From NCBI GenBank assembly GCA_038496445.1, contig JALMLS010000634.1, positions 1 through 36,979 of the forward strand: a stretch of 36,979 nucleotides of DNA, read 5' to 3'. A program made the position numbers and the translations under genes. Positions 9,104-19,520 of this stretch are shown in pieces. Position 1 is the first letter of the stretch, and every line of letters begins with the position of its first letter. This DNA comes from Trichosphaerium sp. ATCC 40318 (lineage: Eukaryota; Discosea; Flabellinia; Trichosidae). The notes beneath the pieces are model-generated. The model searched no databases and was not told the DNA's origin. It worked only from the letters and a program-made list of their open reading frames with translations.

Positions 9104-11720
9104 ATGCAACGCAATCCAAGTGAAAGGATTTGGTTTATTTGCGTGTGCTGCAATAAAAAAAAGCATAGGGAGTCAGGAGAAAACAGGTTAAACAAAATAG
9201 AAGGTGAATACTTCATTGGATACTCGCCATGCGTTTTAGCACGCGTAGAAAACGCTACGGGCAGCTTTGCTTGCAATACATGCCGAAAAAAAAATGCAAA
9301 TGAGCTAAAGGTATGGTAGACCGAAACCGCCTGCTTTTTTGAAGCTGCGTATACAAAGCTGTGGCTTAATTACACGTGTGTACAACTTTTCAAAGCAGGC
9401 CTTGGCGGTGGGGCCTCTGGTTTCAAGTTTTTCGCCAATCAACTAAAAAAAAGCGCCAAAATGTCATTCTTATTTAGCATTTAGTGTAACCCAGGTAGAC
9501 CTGTAGTACAATTTGAAGCTCTGCGGACACATCAGCAACGCAAAAGGTATTGACACTTTTTACATAAAAATCCAAACAACTAATTTTTTCGTAGAAAATT
9601 GGATGCTTTACACAAAGAAATAATAACTTATGTTGACCATCTACTTGCTCAAAGAGATCCAAAGTTGGTTAATGCATATAGAAAAAGGTATTCAGATCCA
9701 TCTCAATCACCAACAAAGGCACTGAGGAATAAAATTGTTGTCGACAGAGTAATACAACTGTATTTGAGTCTTTCAAAGAACTCACCAGTTCGTAAAAGTG
9801 CATTGCTCTCCTTCTTTGATGGCATTGATGATAGTACGTAATTGTGACTACCTTTTGGTGCTGATTATATCAGAGAATACAGCTAAGATGATCAGCCAAA
9901 CAACTCAAGCAGTAAACAAAGCCAGACAAAATATTAGAAGCTGTCCACCTCTTGATTACTTTCTACGAGACCTTGGGTTCAGAAGGGACAAACTAGGAAA
10001 TAAGGGGAATACAATTTAGGAATGGCTTGAGATGAATTGTGTTGTTCCATCGGGTAAGTACACGTTGAAATAGTCCACCAATTTTGGCTAAAATAAAAAT
10101 GTGTATTAACAAAACCATTTAGGTAGTACAAATCGGCGTTTTAGAGGCACAAAAGAAGCAATGTATCTAACATATTGTGCATGGGCAGAAGAACAAGGTC
10201 TTGACACAGTGAGCAGGCCAGTGTTTGAGCGTTTTGTAGATGCCGAACAAATTCAAGTCAGAGAGGGTGATAAATTTGAATCTAAGGAAGCTATTAAGCT
10301 TCAAGAAAAGGTAACAGAGTTGAATGAAAAGGTGACCAGTGGCATACCTGAGGAAAGTCTACAAAAGCTACGAAAAGAAATAGCCAACCTAAAAACAATA
10401 GATGAGTTTGCACGTGCTAGGATATATGAGTATGTAAAGGATCACCTTGATCTTGAAGCAAAACCTGATAGAGGTGTTATCACGCTAGATTTTACAGCTT
10501 CTCAAACTAACATGGAAACTAACTACATTATCCTTGTCTTGGTTTTAGCAACGAAGAACAAAATAGAATTGCCAGAAACATTGAAGAAGTATATGGTGTC
10601 ACCTACAAAACCACCATCAACATCAAATATAACTCTCGACAAACCTCAAAAAAAGAAAAGAAAAAGACGCACTAAGAAAGAGATGGAAAGAGATCAAGCA
10701 AAAAACCCTAAGAAACGACGAATGTCACACACACAAAAGCTTAAACAAGATGCTAAACCAACTCCACAATTGAAAAGTATTCCATCTATTAACTGCTCAA
10801 CATACAAACCTTGTGTTACATACTTACACTTCACTGTTAAAAAAGAACAAAAGAATAAAAAGGTAAAACAAACTGCTGACTATGTACAGTGGGTTCTAGA
10901 GCTTCTATACCAACATAAGTTCTTTGACCTGTTCAAAGAAATTATTTTATGGCACGTACCTTTTTTGTTGTTTCATTTTCTCTTTATTCAGCAACTGGCA
11001 AACATTTTAAAACATACCCTATACATGCTGTTGTTGCCAATATTCAACAGCGCTTAAAAACACGTGATCCAGGAGCCAATATTATATGGCGGTTTTTGGC
11101 ACCACTTCGTGCTCACAACAGAGCTGATGGTTCCGCAGCAAGCTCTAAAAAGCTACAAAATAAGTACATACGAAATTTCTTTGTACTGAGTGAACTGTCG
11201 CACCTTGCATATGCTTGTCGTACTCTCAAAAATACGTACATGTTAGAAGCCATGGTGAATGATTTTCCTGTTCTCGAACCAGCTGAACCTATTGGTGATA
11301 CATTTATGCGAAATGCATTTCAATTTAGCTACGGCATACCAGAAAATGGTTTTGATGACTGTGAACACACGTGCGTTAGCAAAAAACAAATGCGAGTACT
11401 AATTTTCTGTTAAATATAGTTGTGATCCTAAAGGCCCAAACAGAACATGTAACCACAATTGTGGGGGTTGTAGACGTGATCCTATCCGATTTTTGCCTGT
11501 GACGGTAGCCATGCGTTATGGTTCTGAGTTGGTGCTTGAGGACAAGAGGATACAACTCAGCTATAACGGTCCCAAACCAACAAAAAAAGATGGATGGAAT
11601 ACTAAGAGAGACAAACAAAGAAGAAATCCAAAACGTAGAATACGCTCTAGGGGAACTAGTTATATACACCTAGCACAAGATGAGCCAATTGAGGATGGAC
11701 AAAAGGAGTATATTCCGTAA
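9104..11720 (+). pseudogene. Transposase-like gene of the 12.1-kb element, multi-exon, damaged
   Basis: Phase-consistent exons are 9104-9310, 9485-9546, 9595-9833, 9874-10053 and 10123 to about 10955, followed by 10992 to about 11400 and about 11430-11720. The N-terminal exon carries paired cysteine motifs (C-V-C-C-N and C-N-T-C-R), probably a zinc-binding DNA-recognition module. Later come L-D-F-T-A-S-Q-T-N (about 10485), G-K-H-F-K-T-Y-P (about 10998), R-A-H-N-R-A-D-G (about 11110) and a C..C.N.C..C cluster with a Lys/Arg-rich end. The acidic and His residues fit an RNase-H-fold (DDE-type) transposase, but the superfamily is not recognised. Lesions: an in-frame TAG at 10017-10019 inside an otherwise open exon; a one-base phase conflict at the 10956-10991 intron; another near 11400. 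One intron (9834-9873) is only 40 bp. AATAAA follows the stop. Confidence 0.65.
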
Positions 11721-11983
11721 ATAAAGAAAAAAACTACATTTTTTTACAATAAAAGTCTTTGTCCTGTTCAGAAGTGTTTGATAGTCGAGTCCTATAAACT
11801 TGTATATATATGCCACAACATATATAACTTTTGGTTTGGTGAGATTAAGCTGTGATGTGAAATTGAATTATTTTAAAATAATCAACTACTTAGCAAAAAA
11901 TTCTCAAGTTAACATGTTTATCATTATTAATTCGTAGCCGTTTGTATGGCTCCTTGGGGTGAGTTAAGTAATGAGAGCGCACC
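11721..11983. other. 3' flank of the transposase gene
   Basis: AT-rich. It starts with a likely polyadenylation signal (AATAAA just after 11720) and ends with the subterminal G-rich block 11928-11983 that recurs at 3783-3842. No gene seen. Confidence 0.5.
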
Positions 11984-12115
11984 TACAAATTTCAGAACTT
12001 GAACGATTTTGAACTGTACATATTGAAAACAAGCGCTTTCACTTTACAAGAATGTTAGTTACTACATCGTCTTTATAATTGTGGGAACAGAATACAAAAA
12101 TCACGTGATTGCGCT
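11984..12115 (-). repeat. Right terminal inverted repeat
   Basis: Perfect reverse complement of 1-132. The outer tip TTGCGCT ends 301 bp before the start codon of the ankyrin-ART gene, so this repeat may lie in that gene's promoter region. Confidence 0.95.
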
Positions 12116-12416
12116 ATGTGGAATGGTGAAAACGGCAAAAACGGCAAAAACTGCAAACGAAAACTTGTGGGTAATAACTAACTACCCTTTTGAACACTTG
12201 GGTTTTTTTTTTCGAACTGAACACAGTGTATAATGTCTTTGTATTGTGTTATAGCGCTACAGGCACAAGGAAAACAAAATTATTGTTATTGTAATGAATC
12301 AGTAAACACAAAACCAGAACCGTAGCGCAATAACAATTCAACAAAAAATCTCATATCCAGTTAACACTGACTTAAACTACTTTTGTACTATTTAACCTCA
12401 AGAGTGACAACACGTC

Positions 12417-15400
12417 ATGACAGAACCACAAAGTGAGGAAAACAAATGTTTAACAGGTAAAAAAAAACAATACTCAAAACCATCTCTATTCAGTACAGGA
12501 ACCTTAGCAGTTAAACCAACCAACACTCTCTATCATTCAAGTGCTCGTGTAATTGAACTTGTGATTTTGTTTGCAGGTTTGTAAGACGTAGTAATCTAAT
12601 GGCTGATCAATTATAGCAACGAATGGCTATAAATACATTGTTTCAACATTAATTGATGTGAATGCCAATCTTGATGCTGTTGATTATGATGAATATACAG
12701 CATTGATGTATGCAGGTAAGTAATGTGACAATATTAAAATACAATATCTAAACTGACATTACTATTTTAGCAAAAAATGGACACGATTCAATTGTATCAA
12801 TGTTAATCAATGCCAAAGCCAATCTTGATGCTGTTAATTATGATGAATATACAGCATTGATGCATGCAGGTAAGTAATGTGACAATATTAAAATACAATA
12901 TCTAAACTGACATTACTATTTTAGCACAAAATGGACACGATTCAATTGTATCAATGTTAATCAGTGCCAAAGCCAATCTTGATGCTGTTAATTATGATGG
13001 ATATACAGCATTGATGTATGCAGGTAAGTAATGTGACAATATTAAAATACAATATCTAAACTGACATTACTATTTTAGCACAAAATGGACACGATTCAAT
13101 TGTATCAATGTTAATCAATGCCAAAGCCAATCTTGATGCTGTTAATGATGATGGAGGTACAGCATTGATGTATGCAGGTAAGTAATGTGACAATATTAAA
13201 ATACAATATCTAAACTGACATTACTATTTTAGCACAAAATGGACACAATTCAATTGTATCAATGTTAATCAATGCCAAAGCCAATCTTGATGCTGTTAAT
13301 TATGGTGGATATACAGCATTGATGTATGCAGGTAAGTAATGTGACAATATTAAAATACAATATCTAAACTGACATTACTATTTTAGCACAAAATGGACAC
13401 AATTCAATTGTATCAATGTTAATCAATGCCAAAGCCAATCTTGATGCTGTTGATAGTGATAGATATACAGCATTGATGTATGCAGGTAAGTAATGTGACA
13501 ATATTAAAATACAATATCTAAACTGACATTACTATTTTAGCACAAAATGGACACGATTCAATTGTATCAATGTTAATCAATGCCAAAGCCAATCTTGATG
13601 TTGTAAATACTCCTTTTAATTATGGTGGATATACAGCATTGATGTGTGCAGGTAAGTAATGTGACAATATTAAAATACAATATCTAAACTGACATTACTA
13701 TTTTAGCACAAAATGGACACGATTCAATTGTATCAATGTTAATCAATGCCAAAGCCAATCTTGATACTTTTAATAGTGGTGGATATACAGCATTGATATA
13801 TGCAGGTAAGTAATGTGACAATATTAAAATACAATATCTAAACTGACATTACTATTTTAGTACAAAATGGACACGATTCAATTGTATCAATGTTAATCAA
13901 TGCCAAAGCCAATCTTGATGCTGTTAGTGATGGATATACAGCATTGATGCATGCAGGTAAGTAATGTGACAATATTAAAATACAATATCTAAACTGACAT
14001 TACTATTTTAGCACAAAATGGACACAATTCAATTGTATCAATGTTAATCAATGCCAAAGCCAATCTTGATGCTGTTAATTATGGTGGATATACAGCATTG
14101 ATGTATGCAGGTAAGTAATGTGACAATATTAAAATACAATATCTAAACTGACATTACTATTTTAGCACAAAATGGACACGATTCAATTGTATCAATGTTA
14201 ATCAATGCCAAAGCCAATCTTGATGCTGTTAATACTGGTAAATATACAGCATTGATGTATGCAGGTAAGTAATGTGACAATATTAAAATACAATATCTAA
14301 ACTGACATTACTATTTTAGCACAAAATGGACACGATTCAATTGTATCAATGTTACTCAATGCCAAAGCCAATCTTGATACTGTTAATGGAGGTAGAAAAA
14401 ACCCTGATTCAGGTACCATTGCAATTTATCTTGTAGCACTATTTGTTGGAAGGAAAATTAATGTTGTTAGTTTTATCACCTGATAAAGAAAAGTGGCAAG
14501 ACAACCCTCTTGTGTTATTTAAAGGAGTGATATCAAATGCCCCTTTTTTTGTTGACTGGTTTATAACATTTTTAAAACGATGTCCAAGTGGCAAACAATG
14601 CCACACACTGTGGAAATCATGTTCATCATTTGCAACCAAAACACTGGAAGCACTTTCCTTTGAATTAATGGATAAAGATAAAATGATAAAGTGGTTTCGT
14701 TTCTTGGTATGCCTACATTATATAATATCCTTTGTTGATTATTAATATACAACCTTCAGCCAACACGTTCATATTTTAACCTGGCAATGGAAAAAGGTAC
14801 ATGTTATTTAATATGCTCTGTATTCGATCCCAAAGTTGTAATGTCTCCAGTACGATATCCACAAATCATAAATACACTTTTGTAACACTCTTTGTTTATC
14901 AGGACTTCTGGAAACAAAATGGACAATTAATGCAAGGTATCTTGTATGATATGCCTGATGATGCATGGAGCAATACAAATCAAAATGAGTACTTAAAAGA
15001 CACCACTGCAGGTAACAAGTCACTGTTTCTGTTACAAAAACTAAAAGGTATTACAAAAGGGGTGAAGGCTGAAAACGCATGGAACCTGAATCCGCGATTG
15101 TATTTTGCAAACAATTGGGACAGATCTAATAGCACGTGCGTTCAAAGAGTTGTCAACTGTTGGTTTTAGTTTATTTATTTTACAAAAAGAGGTGTTATTG
15201 TAAAGGCAACGCACTATAGAAGACTGAATCTTCTTGATAAAACTGACAAAGTGGCTGTCAGAGAGCTCAAGATCCTCAAACAGGAAATGTCGAAAATGCA
15301 TGGATGTGACAATTATGATATCATTGAAGCAACTCTTGTTTACAATCATATCTTGACAGAGAACTTTGGTCGATCCAACAAAATACTAAAACACAGGCAT

Positions 15401-16737
15401 CAGTAAGTATTATCAGCAGTGTTGCTGAATCTAAGTGAGTTTATTTTTAGAGAATTGAACATGTTGTTTAAAAAGCAAGATTGGAAAAAGGATACCTGCA
15501 AAGAGTACAAAGAGAGAATTTACAAAAAATACAATGCCATACCCACTCAAAATGATACAAATACCAATAACAAAGACATCTCAGAACAAGAGGTAATGTT
15601 CATCAAAAAAGTATGCACTTATATACTTGTTGTTTAGTTGCCAGTGATATTGATGGCCCACGGAACAACTGAAGAAGCGGCTTATAGTATTGTGAAGGCT
15701 GGTTTTACTCCGAGTGGTTTAGCTGCTGGCTACTATGGTCAAGGGATCTACTTCACAGTACGCACAAAACAACATGACATTCTATTCACTTTAGTTTTTC
15801 CACTGTAGCGGAGTATAAAGTATGCTTGTTCATACGATACTAAAGGACAAAAAGAAAAAACAGTTATTTTGAGTCTCGTCACTCCTGGCAACATATATCC
15901 TGTACACAAACAAGAATTTTATATCATATTAATTAATGACTACAAAAGGTAAGCCCAAACAACAAGCTAAGAGGAAAGCCAATAAAACCAGGCTATCAAA
16001 GTCATTACACATTGGTAGATCGTAAGGGTAAACCTGTCACTGAAGATAAAGTCGCCAATGCAGTATACGATGAGCTTGTTGTTGCACAAGGTAATTCTTT
16101 AAAGAAAGTGAAGTTTCGATCTAAATCTAAGCATCATGTTATCAGATACTCAAGCTGTTGCTCGATATGTCATCAAAGTTGCGCGAAAACAAGGAAAAAA
16201 GAAAACACGCAACACAAATAAACCCAATAAAGGAAATAAAAAGGCAGAGAAAGGAGAAAATAAACAAACTGAAAAAGATCACGTTTCAGATGATCTCTCC
16301 GATTCTGAGAATGATATTCTTATTAGTAACCGGTAAGACATCACAATTTAGGTTTCCTGAATAGCTTATATTGTTGTACTAGAAAATTGTGGGCTTCTCA
16401 TGTGGACTCAACTGACGACCAACTGTCAACTAACAACAACGTCAATGATGTCAGTCTTGAAATAGAATTAAGAGAGGCCAACCATGAGGTTGACAAACTA
16501 AAGAAGAGCAATGCGAATACGCAGGAAGTTAATGAGAATTTACGGCAAACGTTTGATAAGCATCAACAATGCATAGCCAACTTGAAGCAAGACGAAGGCA
16601 AGTTAATAGAACGTGCTAATCACCTACAAAATGCCCATTCGACCCAACAACAACGAATTGCCACGTTAACAGAAATCGTCACTAGCCTACAAGAGATCAA
16701 CGCCAAACTAGCTCAACTTGAAAGTACAACGAAGTAG
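12417..16737 (+). CDS. Ankyrin-repeat / PARP-type ADP-ribosyltransferase / coiled-coil protein (about 980 aa)
   Basis: Start ATG 12417, short first exon to 12456, then ankyrin exons 12617-14412. Next are 14453-14706, 14760-14796, 14903-14936, about 14971-15148, 15206-15402, 15451-15592, ART exons 15638-15757, 15809-15901, 15949-16090, then 16146-16332 and 16383-16737. Phases agree throughout; the weakest join is a 34-bp putative intron at 14937-14970. The ART domain shows M-A-H-G-T, G-Y-Y-G-Q-G-I-Y-F-T, S-I-K-Y-A, G-Y-Q-S-H-Y and D-E-L-V-V, matching the His-Tyr-Glu triad typical of active PARP-family enzymes, which transfer ADP-ribose from NAD+ to targets. A Lys-rich stretch (nuclear-signal-like) and a roughly 85-residue Gln/Asn/Leu-rich coiled coil end the protein. 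Ankyrin plus PARP recalls tankyrases, but no SAM domain is seen and the repeats are highly homogenised. AATAAA at 16771. Middle exons are unassigned. Confidence 0.8.
12617..14412 (+). repeat. Tandem array of twelve ankyrin exons with identical introns
   Basis: Unit = 99-bp exon plus 55-bp intron. Exons start at 12617, 12771, 12925, 13079, 13233, 13387, 13541, 13707, 13861, 14012, 14166 and 14320. All eleven 55-bp introns read identically by eye (gtaagtaatgtgaca...actattttag). Introns are phase 1 on both sides, so units can be gained or lost without shifting frame. Exon lengths vary only in multiples of three (99, 111 at unit 7, 96 at unit 9; the last is 93). Consensus protein: N-G-H-D-S-I-V-S-M-L-I-N-A-K-A-N-L-D-A-V, then a variable tip, then T-A-L-M-Y-A. 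The first unit is the most diverged. Confidence 0.95.
15638..16146 (+). other. ART (PARP catalytic) domain of the ankyrin gene
   Basis: This covers the catalytic core. His is in the H-G-T motif (residue 8 of exon 15638-15757). The NAD-pocket Gly/Tyr run is G-Y-Y-G-Q-G-I-Y-F. The second triad residue is in K-Y-A (exon 15809-15901). Then comes G-N-I-Y-P spliced to V-S-P-N-N across a 47-bp intron (15902-15948), and the Glu is in D-E-L-V-V just before 16090. The family pattern D-E-L-V-V..xQ..P.Y is met as A-Q-D-T-Q-A-V-A-R-Y across the 16091-16145 intron. Confidence 0.85.
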
Positions 16738-17929
16738 ATCCATGTAAGCAATTGCCAATATTCTCTCACAAATAAACAATCAGTTAGCTTAACTCATTGT
16801 ACTCTTTGTTTACACCTCAACACAAACTTGTCGCGGCCATACAAAGTGCCAAACATACACCAGAAAAAACACATCTCTAGGATTCACCACAGGCAAGATG
16901 ATTTTGCTCGCGCCAAGCAACAAATAAGCATGACGCTCTCAATAGTTAGATTTTTAATTTGGCTCCGAATGCGAATCTGTTCAACTGAAAATACGGTATC
17001 ATCACTTCCTTTAATACCTACCCACTTGTAATATTACATAGCTATACGTTCACGTTCACTTTTTTAAATGTTGTTGTTACACTACTCTATACAGCATAGT
17101 CAATATAGTCTGTTTGCAACATCACAGTTAGTGCAGTTACTTATACCGGTTAGGTACATGATTGATGTAATAATCCTTCAGCTATCCTCACTTTCTAGTT
17201 AGAACAGATACCAGTTATTTATTTGACATGTGCTGATGTGTATGACAGGTAACAGTACTGTTGATTACGAGTCTTTGAGTCATCCTATGACTTGGAAGGG
17301 ACAGTAACATACGCAGACAAATGAACTAGGCAGAGAAGACTTCTGTATACCTTGCAGTAGCAAACCTCACGATTTCCGCCTAGTAGGCGGCGTCCTTGAT
17401 GTCTTCTTCACGTTGAAAGCCTCATTGAAACTACGACGTAAGCCTAACAGACACCATATGTACATCTGTCTTAGAATGAGGCGTTTTAAGCAACGGAGAT
17501 AAAAAGTTTGTAGAAGTAGCACATTGTGAAAATGCTTTTAAACTCAGTGCTATTGATATTGTAGAAAGGACATATAGAACGTAATACGCGCTTTATTAAC
17601 ATAAAGTGTTGCTAGGTGATTGCAACCACAAAACAAACTTGATCATTCCGTAAGTTTCTCAACTTTCACGTGGCTATTGATTCCGTCAACGAACGTGTGC
17701 TTGCAGTGCTCAATGCGCCAGGCCTACGATTTTGGTAGAAGCAGCATTACCGAGTTAAGGTTTCGAACAGGCAGAAAAAAATTGCAAAACGTTCGAAAAG
17801 GTTTTTCAACTATTTAATCAAACAATAGCGAATACCCTGCAGTGCAAGACCTATCCCCTTAACTTTGTAACCTGCAAGTGACGCTTTTTAGAGCGCTGTT
17901 TCGCGGACCATTTGTTAGTCCGACCGTCA

Positions 17930-18070
17930 CGCACCATTATCATAACGTATTATAACGAGAACCGTACGCCAAAATACAAGAAGTGCGTTGTTCATATCTT
18001 TTCACTGCGTAAGTGTATTGAGAAAGGTTTTTTATTGCGATCACGTGTGGTGAGATACAATCTTGCGCTT
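17930..18070. repeat. Diverged dispersed repeat, first copy
   Basis: It shares with 22605-22730 the blocks ATTATCATAACG...ATAACGAGAACC and TGCGATCAC.TGT...GAGATA in the same order and orientation. Origin unknown. Confidence 0.4.
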
Positions 18071-19317
18071 AGGTTTAAAAAATATTCTTTCTGTCTGTTG
18101 TTGTCATGTTAGGAGCGATAGACTACTTTACAATGGCGTATTTTAGTGGTAAAAGTAAATGCGTGAGGATTCTCACAGTCTTTTGGTCATACATAGACAC
18201 TTTAGCGCAGCGGCGCGTAGCAGTGGCTATTAGACTGGTTTTATTTTGCGTTTAACCTAATGCCGTTCTTCAAGTGATCGTCCTGGTTTATGTACTGCAG
18301 AATTGTACGCGTATAAACATAAAACCCCGCAGTGAAACAAGCTAATGCCCGAATGAAGTAATACCACAGTTGGTTTCAGTTACGTGACCAGTTGCATGCG
18401 TAAAGCAACTTGCGACTTGCAACAAAACGCCTTTGAGGTTTTTTTGCTCAACTAACACCATAGCAACCCTCAGCACGCGTGTGTGACTATTACACTCACA
18501 AAAAAAAAACAACTAGTTCACTCTGTGCAATAACACTCAACGCAACCTCAGCACTGTATATGCGTGCGCCGTGAGCGTTGTAACCTCAAAACAAAATAGG
18601 ACATAGTAACAAGTGGTTTTGAATGAGAGCCTTAAAAGAAGGATCACTCTGGTGCTTTGTCTAGATACTATGCTACCGAAAAAACATAAGAAAAGAAGTT
18701 GCACAAGAAATTTAATTAAGGTTACCTTATGTTGTATCGACGCCAGGTGGAGTATTGAGAGAGTACAGGTGATGGAGAAAAGACTAAAAACCACAACGGA
18801 GCTGCACGAGGTAACAGTAAACCCTTATCACCTACGAATGGGATACCTCTACAATAAAAGCCGAACAGAGTTCAAGCCAATACTCCTATGTTGTTGCAGC
18901 TTAGGTCTTCCTCCATAAGAAGCAAAGTCATGACTTTTCTTTAACGGTAGTTTTTTTGTTGGTTGAATTTTCATTTTTACGCTTTGTTTCGTTAGTTATG
19001 GTGTACACGTTGTTTTAGTGGTATTATTATAATACAGATTGCAAAGGCTTGAATAAACAAGGTACGGGACTTGAGTTGCACAGAGATCAAAAGCTTTATT
19101 GTTTACATCGACTGCGACGTGACTTTATAGTCCGTTGTTATCCCTTGGTCTCTTTGTTTCAAAAAGTCGAAATAATGCTACCGTAGAGTCACCTACGCAC
19201 AGCAATGCCAGAAATAAACTTTTTGCACTGTTTTTGAGCGAGCGAATCTTCTTTAGGTCAATTCCGTCTTGAGTCAGCAGTGAGCTTGATACCAAGTTAA
19301 GGTGCGTCTTTGAATCC

Positions 19318-19412
19318 TATTGATCAAGGTGAGGTGACTGTAGGCTAATACATAACCTTTTTAAGAACCTATTTGATTGATTCGGGTGAGGTGACTACAT
19401 ACTAATACTCAT
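19318..19412 (+). repeat. Imperfect direct repeat, about 60-bp spacing
   Basis: Two blocks share TTGAT, GGTGAGGTGACT and CTAATAC in order (about 19319-19352 and 19377-19412). They are too short and diverged to assign. Confidence 0.4.
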
Positions 19413-19520
19413 CCTTGCTAATGATCAGAACATACAATACATAAATTGTATCAAGTACATTTAAACGAATCCCAACATGGACTCCAAAGTATGCGTCAGA
19501 TAATGTCACATGTGATATCT

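Larger units (their letters stand above)
1..12115. mobile_element. 12.1-kb DNA transposon with perfect 132-bp terminal inverted repeats
   Basis: The first 132 bases are the exact reverse complement of 11984-12115, which defines a 12,115-bp unit with tips AGCGCAATCACGTGATT...AATCACGTGATTGCGCT. The only substantial coding content is a transposase-like gene near the right end (9104-11720). The left two thirds hold nested non-autonomous elements. The left tip coincides with the window edge, so a target-site duplication cannot be checked; the right flank begins ATGTGG. No DNA polymerase B, packaging ATPase or retroviral-type integrase was recognised, so it is not an evident Maverick/Polinton despite its size and AG/CT ends. 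Perfect inverted repeats suggest recent movement, while the transposase copy is damaged, so mobilisation in trans is plausible. Superfamily is not assigned. Confidence 0.85.
16738..19520. other. Long stretch without a supported gene
   Basis: I found no domain-bearing or splice-consistent frames. Minor structure includes a small perfect palindrome CCGCCTAGTAGGCGG at about 17387-17401, a region 17930-18070 that resembles 22605-22730, and an imperfect direct repeat at 19318-19412. Frames at 17620, 18613 and similar look fortuitous. Confidence 0.5.

Noticed and set aside
1-12115. Maverick/Polinton, suggested by size, long terminal repeats and AG/CT tips
   Set aside because: No polymerase B, ATPase, protease, capsid or retroviral-type integrase was seen; the only gene is a different transposase-like one.
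12716-14319. Regular identical 55-bp repeats separated by about 99 bp, superficially CRISPR-like
   Set aside because: The repeats are introns with gt...ag borders between ankyrin exons. The 'spacers' are near-identical coding units in a eukaryotic gene.
14439-15349. Minus-strand frames at 14439, 14561, 14808 and 15041
   Set aside because: They are antisense to phase-consistent exons of the ankyrin-ART gene.
18613-18918. 101-codon plus frame, basic middle part
   Set aside because: No recognisable domain, no conserved pattern, and an overlapping minus frame of similar length; likely chance.
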